A stretch of DNA of 64,000 bases from Bradyrhizobium sp. Ghvi (GTDB lineage Bacteria > Pseudomonadota > Alphaproteobacteria > Rhizobiales > Xanthobacteraceae), in NCBI RefSeq assembly GCF_900115265.1, contig NZ_FOVU01000001.1:903001-967000 (forward strand), written 5' to 3'. Positions within the stretch are counted from its first letter, which is position 1; every line of letters begins with the position of its first letter. Positions 1-6,909 of the stretch are shown here, one piece after another. Position numbers and translations under genes: made by a program. The notes beneath the pieces are model-generated. The model searched no databases. It was given only the letters and a program-made list of their open reading frames with translations, and was not told the DNA's origin.

Positions 1-673
1 TTCGGATGCGGGATTCATTCAGATGTTTGGCAATTGATTTGACGCCCATCGGCCCCGAGGAGCCGTTTCCTTCCCGCGCCAGGCGATAGATCAGCCGCAC
101 CGTCTCGGCCTGGATGGGATCGATTTCCAGCGTCTTCTTGGTGCGGTGGCCGCGCTGTTCGGCGGCTTCCACGACGCGGTAGCCGATCGGTGGCAGCGCG
201 CCATTCCAGAAGCCTTGTCTCGCATTTTCCTTCATCGCGCGCAGCGTATGCTTAGCGTTCTCCTTGGACTGATATTCATCAAATAGCGCCATGATCTGGC
301 GGATCATGTTGCTCATGGGATCGTCGCCCAGCTCTTGTGTGATCGACACCAGCCGCACGCCGTTCTTGGCTAGCCGGCGGACATAAAACTCAAGCTGGAA
401 CTGGTCACGGAAGAAGCGGCTGAAGCTATGGACCAGGATCACGTCAAACGCCGGCGGCTTGACCGTCGTCGCGTCAATCATGCGCTGGAACTCCGGCCGC
501 CGATCGTCGGTTGCGGACGCGCCTGGCTCGACATAGTCGGCGACGATCTCCCAGCCGCGCGACGCGCAATAGCCCTTCGCCTGGCGGCGCTGATCCGGAA
601 TGGAGAGATCGCTATCGGCCTGCCGTCCCGTTGAGACCCGCAGGTAGAGCGCCGCCCGAACCGTTGCAGCCAT
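1..673 (-). CDS. Large serine recombinase, N-terminal part (runs off window)
   Basis: Site-specific DNA recombinase of the large serine integrase/resolvase class. The visible 224 residues start at an ATG preceded by a GAGG ribosome site and continue past base 1. Near the N-terminus, YLRVSTGRQ carries the presumed catalytic serine (Ser14), and FDVILVHSFSRFFRD matches the second resolvase-domain motif. A stretch resembling the Recombinase domain follows (GFWNGALPPIGYRVVE, then DPIQAETVRLIYRLA). The C-terminal DNA-binding part is outside the window, so whether the gene is intact is unknown. It lies 11 nt downstream of a small ORF on the same strand and probably forms an operon with it. Its presence marks the left end as accessory, possibly integrated, DNA. 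Confidence 0.88.
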   Translation of the reverse strand, partial: MAATVRAALYLRVSTGRQADSDLSIPDQRRQAKGYCASRGWEIVADYVEPGASATDDRRPEFQRMIDATTVKPPAFDVILVHSFSRFFRDQFQLEFYVRRLAKNGVRLVSITQELGDDPMSNMIRQIMALFDEYQSKENAKHTLRAMKENARQGFWNGALPPIGYRVVEAAEQRGHRTKKTLEIDPIQAETVRLIYRLAREGNGSSGPMGVKSIAKHLNESRIR

Positions 674-684
674 GGTGATGTCCC

Positions 685-921
685 TCAATCATTCCCAAAC
701 AACTCGTCGAACAGATCACCGAACCAGGCTTCGAACACGTCGATCTCCGTTTCGGTCACCGGCACGTCCTTCGGCCAGTCGTCCGTCACCGTCCGTGTCA
801 CCGAAGCGCACTTCGCTCGTCGTCGACGGGGCCGCGCGGGGGCACGCGCATAGTCGTAGAGATCGTCAAGTGGGGCGCGGTCCGGCGGACGCCGCGACTG
901 CGATTTGTGAGGGGGAGCCAT
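685..921 (-). CDS. Small hypothetical protein upstream of recombinase
   Basis: Encodes 78 residues of no recognised family. The N-terminal half is rich in Arg and Pro (APARPRRRRAK). The C-terminal half is acidic and aromatic (DVFEAWFGDLFDELFGND). It ends 11 nt before the start of the serine recombinase on the same strand, so co-transcription is likely. The charge split suggests a small accessory or recombination-directionality factor, but that is inference from position only. It could also be a chance ORF; the proximity to the recombinase and the well-formed C-terminus argue for a real gene. Confidence 0.5.
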   Translation of the reverse strand: MAPPHKSQSRRPPDRAPLDDLYDYARAPARPRRRRAKCASVTRTVTDDWPKDVPVTETEIDVFEAWFGDLFDELFGND

Positions 922-1419
922 GGCGCCACTGTGGCAAGCCTGACCGATCCACAGAACGGCCGATGTCTACGCCAAGTCACGCTGCGGCCCTGCGAACTCG
1001 CACTTTCTCTGCCGCATGAGCGCGATCGCGCAGAGCAAGCCATGAACGCATGGAAGCAAAAGAGCCGGGCCAACGGTGCGCAGTCAAGGCCGCGAGCCGG
1101 CGGAGCCGGTCGCGCGCAGCGCGAGCCTTGACGGCGCTCCGTTGGTCCGGCAGCGGCCTCCCATGCGATCATGGCCGGACGTCCCGCCGAGCACGCGCGA
1201 CAAGACGCTATGCTGCGAACGATGGCGCTCGGAACGTTGATTTTGAATGCTTTCTGGGTTCGAGCGGCGCCAGGCCACTTCATGCGGTGCCGCTGAAGTG
1301 CAATCCAAAATCATGTACAGACAAACACTTACGACCCCGGATAGCCCAGAGCGACACCGTCGCTTTTATCTAGCCGTCCTAATCGCGCGGACTCCTTGCC
1401 GCACCATGCTGGTTCACCT
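922..1419. other. Intergenic region without a convincing gene
   Basis: About 500 bases between the recombinase operon and the GNAT gene. Open frames exist on both strands, but they are Arg/Ala-rich, lack ribosome sites and match no family pattern, so they were treated as chance. The only structure seen is the long inverted repeat at 1065-1150. Promoters for the two flanking divergent transcription units should lie here, but none is clear. Confidence 0.5.
1065..1150. repeat. Long imperfect inverted repeat near recombinase
   Basis: The 26-base left arm (1065-1090) and right arm (1125-1150) pair with 23 of 26 positions matching when one is reverse-complemented. The 34-base spacer is itself G+C-rich and contains a GCCGG...GCCGG pair. 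The arms end with GTCAAGGC and begin with GCCTTGAC respectively. It could be a recombination or transfer site, a strong transcription terminator, or a fragment of a mobile element. Seen directly; the function is not known. Confidence 0.55.
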
Positions 1420-2082
1420 ATGCTCGCAAAGATCAGGCCGGGGTTTCTGTCGCAGCCGGACGAGCATCCTCATCCTGCCAATGCGGAGCTAGACTTGAAC
1501 CTAGTGGAATGCATTCTTGAGAACGAACACGTTCGGCTTGAGCCGCTGTCAGAGAAACATCGCGAACCCCTGCGCGAGGCCACGAGCGCCGATCGCGAAA
1601 TCTGGACCGCAATCTACCCTTTTTCGCTGGAGGGAGATCAATTCGATCCGTCGTGGACCCGAATTCAACAGGACCACAAGGCGGGCAATTGGATCCCGTT
1701 TGCCGTAATACGATCCGGTCGTTGCGTAGGCCTGACATCCTATATCAGGCCCGAAGCGAAGTACCGGTCGGTTGACATAGGTAGCACCTACTACCGCCCG
1801 GAGGATCGCGGCACCGTCGTTAATCCAGGAGTCAAGCATCTCTTGTTGGGGCATGCCTTCGGGTGTGGGGCAAATCGTGTGCAGTTTGGCGTCGACGCTC
1901 TAAATCTACGATCACGCCGCGCGATGCTGAAGTTGGGAGCAACCGAAGAAGGCGTCCTTCGACGCGCGCGAACAACCTGGACTGGACGAGTGTTCGATCG
2001 AGTGATCTTTTCCATCTTGGCCGAGGAATGGCCTCGGGTGAGATCAAATTTGGACGCCCAAATAGCCAAACTTGCGGCGTGA
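1420..2082 (+). CDS. GNAT-family N-acetyltransferase (RimJ/RimL-like)
   Basis: Predicted acetyl-CoA-dependent N-acetyltransferase of about 220 residues. The GNAT fold begins at HVRLEPLSEKHREPL, and the later NRVQFGVDALNLRSRRAMLKL is the typical RimJ-type segment around the acetyl-CoA site, followed by KLGATEEGVLRR. The first ATG in frame is at 1420; an upstream TTG at 1396 would add eight residues. No good ribosome site marks either, and a start nearer the conserved domain is possible. The substrate cannot be told from sequence. It is isolated between recombinase-associated DNA and a decayed gene, so it may be part of the accessory region. Confidence 0.8.
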   Translation: MLAKIRPGFLSQPDEHPHPANAELDLNLVECILENEHVRLEPLSEKHREPLREATSADREIWTAIYPFSLEGDQFDPSWTRIQQDHKAGNWIPFAVIRSGRCVGLTSYIRPEAKYRSVDIGSTYYRPEDRGTVVNPGVKHLLLGHAFGCGANRVQFGVDALNLRSRRAMLKLGATEEGVLRRARTTWTGRVFDRVIFSILAEEWPRVRSNLDAQIAKLAA

Positions 2083-2111
2083 CGGCGCGAACCCATCCGA
2101 GACGATACGAT

Positions 2112-2510
2112 ATGAAGCTCCACAAGACCTTCCAGTCCCAAAGAGAACAGGCTCGGATATCATTCGAGACCCTTCGCGATCGGATATGCGCCGAACTAGA
2201 GACCTTAGAGCGGGACGCGTCCGAAGATATCTTTGGCCACAGCCCGAAAACGTTTCATTTTCAAGCGCAAGCACGTGCAAATGGGGGCGCTGGCCGCGGG
2301 GGATTTTTGGAGAATGGCCGCTTATTCGAGAAGGCCGGCGTCCATACGTCAACTACCCACGGCCATTTTCCGCCTGAGATCGCTCTCTCAATGCCTGGCG
2401 CCTCCAAGCGTAATGTGGGACTGAGCGCGTTGTCCTGGCAGATCGTTGAAACCCGAGTGTTTCAGCCGCATCGCCCGCCGACTGTTGGCGTGCGTTTGCA
2501 AACGGACGGA
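2112..2510 (+). pseudogene. hemF: hemF fragment (aerobic coproporphyrinogen III oxidase), degenerate
   Basis: The reading from the ATG at 2112 (MKLHKTFQSQREQARISFE) resembles the N-terminus of HemF, the oxygen-dependent coproporphyrinogen oxidase of haem synthesis. The clearest block is GRLFEKAGVHTSTTHGHFPPE at about residues 75-95, which follows the family pattern G-R-x-FEK-x-GV-x-x-S-x-VHG-x-F. A glycine-rich GGAGRGG precedes it. After about residue 105 the similarity fades to a weak HRPPTVGVRLQT, and the essential C-terminal half is absent. The frame stays open to 2633 without further recognisable sequence. It cannot encode an active enzyme, so a functional hemF or hemN must be elsewhere. 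Call rests on motif memory, not alignment. Confidence 0.68.
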
Positions 2511-2804
2511 GGGCCAAACAGCCAGTGCCTGAAGCGCGATGAGTGGTGTAGCTCAAGATCGCAGACCTTCGCAGATTGGGTAGTCGTAGCGCTTGATCGA
2601 CAGCTGCATCATAGTGCCACGGCGAAGCAGTAGTGCCCATCTTCATCGGCCGTGGCGCGCCATTTCATCTCATTTCCACGCGGACCTCTTGACCGGCATC
2701 GCACGCCGGCACTGTGTCCCCGGTCACGGCAACGCGGCCGACGTAGCCGCATTCTCCTCGCATCGCGCGCGGAATGGTCCGGCCGATGTAAAAAGGAGAC
2801 TGCC

Positions 2805-2945
2805 ATGCAGAACATGGCTCGGGAATTGACGGAGACGGAGCTCGAGACGATCGCCGGCGGAAGCTTCTGGGGCAGCATTGCCGGCTTCTTCCGCGGCCTG
2901 TTCGGCGGCCCCGGCGACCTGCGCCGTCCGCTCGACCGTCCCTGA
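2805..2945 (+). CDS. Small peptide with double-glycine leader (bacteriocin/RiPP-like precursor)
   Basis: Encodes 46 residues from an ATG with a strong AGGAG site seven bases upstream. The N-terminal part MARELTETELETIAGG matches the double-glycine leader pattern (acidic/hydrophobic helix ending in GG) cleaved by peptidase-containing ABC transporters. The remaining core, about 27 residues, begins SFWGSIAGFFRGLFGG, an amphipathic aromatic/glycine stretch, and ends in PGDLRRPLDRP. No transporter, modifying enzyme or immunity protein was found in the window, so it is an orphan precursor. A perfect hairpin terminator follows 30 bases after the stop. The leader motif is well supported; bacteriocin activity is inference. 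Confidence 0.7.
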   Translation: MQNMARELTETELETIAGGSFWGSIAGFFRGLFGGPGDLRRPLDRP

Positions 2946-2974
2946 TCTCGTCTCATCTTTCGACCGCAGCATCC

Positions 2975-3002
2975 GGACGAGGGCCGCACGCGGCCCTCGT
3001 CC
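2975..3002. terminator. Bidirectional hairpin terminator
   Basis: A perfect inverted repeat with 13-base arms (GGACGAGGGCCGC and its complement) separated by two bases lies between the convergent peptide gene and the 97-residue ORF. The arms can fold to a very stable hairpin. No long T-run follows, so it may act as a barrier or in either direction. Confidence 0.65.
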
Positions 3003-3010
3003 TCGCAAGC

Positions 3011-3304
3011 TCAATGCCTGACGTGCTCGAACACGACGATCACGCCGGTCGGCTCGGGCTCATGCGCCATCAGGCGCGTCAGCTCCGCATCGCTCCAGTC
3101 GGCGAGACTGACGACTTCGCCGGTCTCGCGGTCCGCGCCGGCCGACGGGGTCGGCTCCAGGACCTTCAGTCCCATCTCGTCGACGAAGAACGTGTGCTCG
3201 CCGAACATGCTGTTGAGCTGCGGCATGGCGGGATGCTCGTCGGGCAGCACCTGCGCGCCGAGCTGGTTGACGGTCTGCTTCACCTGTTCGGATGTGAGCT
3301 TCAT
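3011..3304 (-). CDS. Conserved small hypothetical protein
   Basis: Encodes 97 residues from an ATG with a GGAG ribosome site six bases upstream. The sequence is soluble-looking and acidic, with a helical N-terminus (MKLTSEQVKQTVNQLGAQVL) and a middle containing FGEHTFFVDEMGLKVLEP. No signal peptide or membrane segment is seen and no family is recognised. It converges on the leader-peptide gene and shares the hairpin between them. Codon use and the good ribosome site support a real gene; the function is unknown. Confidence 0.65.
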   Translation of the reverse strand: MKLTSEQVKQTVNQLGAQVLPDEHPAMPQLNSMFGEHTFFVDEMGLKVLEPTPSAGADRETGEVVSLADWSDAELTRLMAHEPEPTGVIVVFEHVRH

Positions 3305-3502
3305 GAGCTGCTCCGTTCTGTCATTCGCGTTTCATGGAACTGAGCCGGAGCGCGCGTGTTCCCTGCGCCTTTGCCGCCTGGCCCAACCTCCCGAACGGGT
3401 GCTGCGCACAAATGTTCCTGCGAAATGCATTTCGTGATCGCGCGCGGCAACTGCCGCGTTGACGTCGCGGGATCGCCACAGGATCTCCAGGATCCGTCCT
3501 CG

Positions 3503-4189
3503 CTACTCACTCCTGACTTCGCCAATCGAAAGTGCGCAGATGCGTGACAGATAGGTGTAAGGCAGGCCGGTCTCCTCGGCCCAGGCGTTGAACTGCGCCT
3601 GTACCTTTGCAAGATCGCCCTTCGACTTGACCTCTTCGGCAATGTCGAGGCCTGCATCGCGCAGGCAGGCGACGACGTCCTTCGAGGTGACGAAGCCGTC
3701 CCAGCCGACGAAGCGCAGCAGCATCTGCCCGGTATTGCCGCCGAGCCGGCTGCCGCGTTTGGTGAGGAGATCAAGCAGCCCGATCTCGTTGGATGGCGGC
3801 CATGCCGCCAGAAACTTGCCGAAGCTGCCGTGCTGCTTCGCGATCTCCTGCACGAACGCAGCATTGGCGCGCACCGACATGATCTTGGCGCCATTGCGCA
3901 CGATCCGCGTGTCGCGCAGCAGGCCTTCCCAATAATCCTCGGGCTGGAAGCTCAGCTTGGCGGGCTGGAAGCGCAGGAAGGCGTCTTCGAAACCGTCCCA
4001 TTTGGCGTCGATCACGCTCCAGGCGAACCCCGCGCAAAACACCCGCTTCGTCATCTCGGCAAGGATGCGATCATCGCCGAGCCTCGCCAGGCGTTTCAGG
4101 TCCGGCTTCTCGGGCATCAGTCTGTCGAGCGCCTTGGGACCGCCTTTGCGCTTCTCAACGCGAGCACGAATGGTCTTGAAGGAAGTCAT
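3503..4189 (-). CDS. DNA-3-methyladenine glycosylase I-like protein
   Basis: Predicted base-excision repair glycosylase of the Tag family, which removes 3-methyladenine from DNA. The similarity is centred on VFCAGFAWSVIDAKWDGFEDAF and on the helical core with RNGAKIMSVRANA. The protein is 228 residues from the ATG at 4189; an in-frame ATG 11 codons upstream is less likely. Classical Tag proteins have an N-terminal cysteine and C-terminal His/Cys residues that bind zinc, and I do not see that set here, so this is a divergent branch whose substrate may differ. It stands alone, reading away from the 97-residue gene. Confidence 0.7.
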   Translation of the reverse strand: MTSFKTIRARVEKRKGGPKALDRLMPEKPDLKRLARLGDDRILAEMTKRVFCAGFAWSVIDAKWDGFEDAFLRFQPAKLSFQPEDYWEGLLRDTRIVRNGAKIMSVRANAAFVQEIAKQHGSFGKFLAAWPPSNEIGLLDLLTKRGSRLGGNTGQMLLRFVGWDGFVTSKDVVACLRDAGLDIAEEVKSKGDLAKVQAQFNAWAEETGLPYTYLSRICALSIGEVRSE

Positions 4190-4288
4190 GCGGACACCTG
4201 CGATAACGGTGATCCACGACATCAGAAATTGGCGATCCGGTCCAGTCTCGCCACGCCCGCGGCCTGAGCTCGGGGTCGACCAGCCTAG

Positions 4289-4819
4289 CTATCGCAACAA
4301 ACGCTTTGCAAGATGGACGGACAGCCAGTCTCCGAGACCGGTATCTTCATAACCGGCCTTCTTTGCAAGGCCGCGCATCTCCGCATTCGCCCGCGCGGTC
4401 TCGGCTGCAATCATCTCGTGACCGAAATCGCTTGCCTGCCGCTCCATCGCATTCATCATCTGCAGGCCGATGCCCTTGCGCTGAAACATATCGGCCACGG
4501 AGATGGCGAAATCTCCGTAACGCGCCACCGTATCATAGGCATATCGCGTTTCGCCGATGATCGTGCCCAGCCCTTCCCCCTGCCTGAGTTCGGCGAGCAA
4601 GGTGAAATGATCGGGATGGCCGGCCTTGGCGACGCATTCCGCCGCAAGCGTCGCGAGGTCGGCGCGCGCCCCCATGAAGCGCTTGTTGCGCGACGTCGAC
4701 GACAGGCCGGTGAAATAGAGCGAGAGGCCACCGACATCAGATGCATTGGCGGCCCGGATGCGGACCGTACCGTTGATCTGATGCGGCCGGACAACGGCAT
4801 CCGGAGGCAACTGTGACAT
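4289..4819 (-). CDS. GNAT-family N-acetyltransferase
   Basis: Encodes 176 residues with a GNAT fold: substrate-side VRIRAANASDVGGL near the N-terminus, strand GEGLGTIIGETRYAY, then the acetyl-CoA-binding stretch ISVADMFQRKGIGLQMMNAM (the QRKGIG loop corresponds to the Q/R-x-x-G-x-G/A motif). The tail EMRGLAKKAGYEDTG is also typical. Similar proteins occur as stand-alone enzymes or as the C-terminal domain of acyl-CoA-synthetase-like protein acetyltransferases. Here it is stand-alone and the substrate is unknown. Confidence 0.8.
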   Translation of the reverse strand: MSQLPPDAVVRPHQINGTVRIRAANASDVGGLSLYFTGLSSTSRNKRFMGARADLATLAAECVAKAGHPDHFTLLAELRQGEGLGTIIGETRYAYDTVARYGDFAISVADMFQRKGIGLQMMNAMERQASDFGHEMIAAETARANAEMRGLAKKAGYEDTGLGDWLSVHLAKRLLR

Positions 4820-4966
4820 GCGCGAGGCTCTCGGCAGGTTGCGGGAGTAGCAGAGCTAGCCGAAGTTACGCGCTCGCCGCTTGGACACAGCCGCCAATCT
4901 TGCTGCCGAAAACGAACTGCCCTTGGCCTGTGCTTGATGTCACGGAGAAGCCGCGCTCATGCGCCC

Positions 4967-5707
4967 CTACGCCCGCGAGAGTGAAGGCACCTCGTCCGGC
5001 AGAATGGCTTGAAGACCGCCGAAACGGCGTTCGCGGCCATGGAAGGAGGCCAGCGCCGCGGCGAGATCGCCCGCATCGAATTCGGGCCACATCCGCTCGG
5101 TGAAATGCAGCTCGGCATAGGCGCCTTCCCAGAGCAGGAAGTCCGACAACCGCTTTTCGCCCGAGGTGCGGATGATGAGATCGACGTCGCGCAAGCCCGC
5201 TTCGCCGGTGACGAGCTGCGAGAAGGCCTCGCGGGTCAGGCTGGTCAGCGCGGCGGCCTTCGCCGCGGCGTTCAGGATGGCATCCCGCGCGGAATAGTCG
5301 ACGGCGATGCGCAAATGCAGCGTGGCGCCGTGTGCGGTGGCGTCCTCTGCGCGTGCGATGGCGGTGGCGATGCCTTCAGGCAGGCGGTCACGGCGGCCGA
5401 TCACGTTGAGCCTCACGCCATTCTTCACGAGGCTCTGCACTTCATTGGCGAGATAGAAGCGGAGCAGGGTCATCAGCCCGGCGACCTCGGCCTTCGGCCT
5501 GCGCCAATTGTCGGTCGAGAACGCGTAGAGCGTCAGCGTGCCGATGCCCTGCTTCGGTGCGGCCTCGACGATACGGCGGATGGTCTCGACCCCGGCCTCG
5601 TGGCCACGCAGGCGCGAGAGGCCACGCCGTGTCGCCCATCGCCCGTTGCCGTCCATGATGATGCCGACATGAAGCTTGTCATTGTGGGACATGACGTCGC
5701 TTTGCAT
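4967..5707 (-). CDS. uppS: Cis-prenyltransferase (undecaprenyl diphosphate synthase family)
   Basis: Condenses isopentenyl diphosphate onto an allylic diphosphate with cis geometry; UppS makes the C55 carrier lipid of peptidoglycan synthesis. Family signatures are MDGNGRWATRRG at the N-terminus, LTLYAFSTDNWRR, IIRTSGEKRLSDFLLWEGAY and the C-terminal GRERRFGG. In the usual R-x-SNFLLWQ motif the Asn and Gln are replaced by Asp and Glu, so this looks like a paralogue. The main uppS is normally beside frr, cdsA and dxr, which are not here. The ATG at 5707 has a GGAG site eight bases upstream; a TTG at 5725 and an ATG at 5692 are alternatives. It is the third gene of a regulator/membrane-protein operon. 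Confidence 0.85.
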   Translation of the reverse strand: MQSDVMSHNDKLHVGIIMDGNGRWATRRGLSRLRGHEAGVETIRRIVEAAPKQGIGTLTLYAFSTDNWRRPKAEVAGLMTLLRFYLANEVQSLVKNGVRLNVIGRRDRLPEGIATAIARAEDATAHGATLHLRIAVDYSARDAILNAAAKAAALTSLTREAFSQLVTGEAGLRDVDLIIRTSGEKRLSDFLLWEGAYAELHFTERMWPEFDAGDLAAALASFHGRERRFGGLQAILPDEVPSLSRA

Positions 5708-5715
5708 CGCAAAGT
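5699..5715. promoter_or_regulatory. Palindromic operator copy over the uppS-like start
   Basis: The sequence GCTTTGCATCGCAAAGT (plus strand) is a CTTTG-N5-CAAAG palindrome, identical at 15 of 17 positions to the one in the operon promoter at 6764-6780. It covers the proposed uppS start codon at 5705-5707. It could let the adjacent winged-helix regulator control the prenyltransferase separately. Seen directly; binding is inferred. Confidence 0.6.
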
Positions 5716-5737
5716 CTCCAGTCAAAAAAGGGGGCGA

Positions 5738-6115
5738 TCAGGTCGGGAGAATGCCGAGGCGGCCGAGCGGCGGCGCCTCGCGGCCAGCAGCCTTGGCGGC
5801 ATCGCGCACCAGCCGCTCGAGCACGGCGAGATAGTCGAGGAAGCGGCGACGGCCTGTCTTGGTCAGCCGGCAGGTGGTGTGCGGGCGGTTGCCCTCATAG
5901 CCTTTGGTCACCTCGACGAGGCCCGCCTCCTGGAGCACGGCGAGATGCCGGCTGAGATTGCCGTCGGTGAGACCGCAAAGCTGCTTGAGGTCAGCGAACG
6001 CAAGCCCTTTCGGGTGAGCCATCAGCGAGGTGAGAAGGCCGAGCCTCGCCTTCTCGTGGATCACTCGGTCGAGTCCCTCGTAAGAGAAGGGCGCGCTGTC
6101 AACCTTCGACATCAT
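5738..6115 (-). CDS. Winged-helix transcriptional regulator
   Basis: Encodes 125 residues with a winged helix-turn-helix of the MarR/ArsR-like type: LLTSLMAHPKGLAFADLKQL, recognition helix TDGNLSRHLAVLQEAGLV, and wing GYEGNRPHTTCRLTKTG. It has no metal-binding or effector domain. The start overlaps the end of the upstream membrane-protein gene by 14-17 nt, which implies translational coupling. Such short regulators commonly occur beside a multi-pass membrane protein and bind palindromes like the CTTTG-N5-CAAAG element seen before the operon and at the downstream gene. Autorepression is the likely mode; this is inference. Confidence 0.8.
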   Translation of the reverse strand: MMSKVDSAPFSYEGLDRVIHEKARLGLLTSLMAHPKGLAFADLKQLCGLTDGNLSRHLAVLQEAGLVEVTKGYEGNRPHTTCRLTKTGRRRFLDYLAVLERLVRDAAKAAGREAPPLGRLGILPT

Positions 6116-6716
6116 GGTCTCCGGACGCGAAATAAAGAATGGCCGCCATCACCGACTGGCCGATCACGAAGGGCAGCCCCATGGTCCACGGCGACAGCAT
6201 GTGGGTCCGGCTCGCCAGCACCACCACCACGAAACCCGAGATGAAGTACCAGGCCCCCGCGAACGCGACGCTGCGCGGCAGCGAACGGACCGACGCGAAA
6301 ATGCCGAGCGACACCAGGATCTGCCACAGCCCCGGCAGCAGCCACAGCGTCGCGGCGGCGAACTTCCACATCACCACCGCAAGCAGCACGCCGGCGACAC
6401 CAGCGGGCAAGAACTGCTCGACCGCCTGGTGGATCATGGCGTCGGCAAGGCCCGAATGATGACGACGCGAACGCGCGCGCATCTCGATCCAGATAATCAG
6501 GCCGGACAGCGCAGCCGCAATGAACCAGCCGAGAAAGAAACCCAGCGGCTCGCTTGTGGGATCGCCGAGCAGCCAGAATTGCAGGATGGCAGTGACAAGC
6601 GCGACCGCGCCGGTCGCCGCCATCGTCGCAGGGCCGTAGCCGCGGAATGCCGTGCCCGCCGCAATCTGGCTGCGGATCGCCACGATGTCGGCCAGTGCCT
6701 TATCGAGATCGCGCAT
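6099..6716 (-). CDS. Multi-pass membrane protein, function unknown
   Basis: Encodes about 205 residues with five or six hydrophobic segments, among them ATMAATGAVALVTAILQFWL, FFLGWFIAAALSGLIIWI, GVAGVLLAVVMWKFAAATLW, WYFISGFVVVVLASRT and LPFVIGQSVMAAILYF. The N-terminal 30 residues (LDKALADIVAIRSQIAAGT) are soluble and helical. The ATG at 6716 is preferred over an upstream TTG. It heads an operon with an overlapping winged-helix regulator gene and a cis-prenyltransferase, so it may act in envelope or lipid homeostasis. That role is inference from neighbours. Confidence 0.75.
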   Translation of the reverse strand: MRDLDKALADIVAIRSQIAAGTAFRGYGPATMAATGAVALVTAILQFWLLGDPTSEPLGFFLGWFIAAALSGLIIWIEMRARSRRHHSGLADAMIHQAVEQFLPAGVAGVLLAVVMWKFAAATLWLLPGLWQILVSLGIFASVRSLPRSVAFAGAWYFISGFVVVVLASRTHMLSPWTMGLPFVIGQSVMAAILYFASGDHDVEG

Positions 6717-6763
6717 CGGCAACGCCAAAACTCCGCTCCATCCAGCCCACGGACCACCCGACT

Positions 6764-6780
6764 ACTTTGTATCGCAAAGT
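6764..6780. promoter_or_regulatory. Operator palindrome upstream of membrane protein/regulator operon
   Basis: The palindrome ACTTTGTATCGCAAAGT lies 48 bases before the first gene of the operon. A further half-site, CACAAAGTA, lies about ten bases farther upstream (6789-6797), giving tandem ACTTTG-type sites. The arrangement fits a binding site for the operon's own winged-helix regulator overlapping the promoter. Confidence 0.65.
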
Positions 6781-6909
6781 ATACCGCAGCACAAAGTAAA
6801 CGCAAGAGAGGAAATTGCCGGCCCGGGATGAGGCCCGACTTGACAACTATCGGTTGCGCCGCGGACGTCAGCCCAGCTAAGATGCGGCCAAGGTGCCCTG
6901 GGGGAAGTC

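Noticed and set aside
798..1373. Several overlapping small frames in the recombinase-GNAT gap
   Set aside because: Arg/Ala/Ser-rich translations, no ribosome sites and no similarity; part of the region is an inverted repeat.
1..3002. tRNA gene as an integration target
   Set aside because: No cloverleaf or T-loop sequence was found; large serine recombinases do not need a tRNA target.
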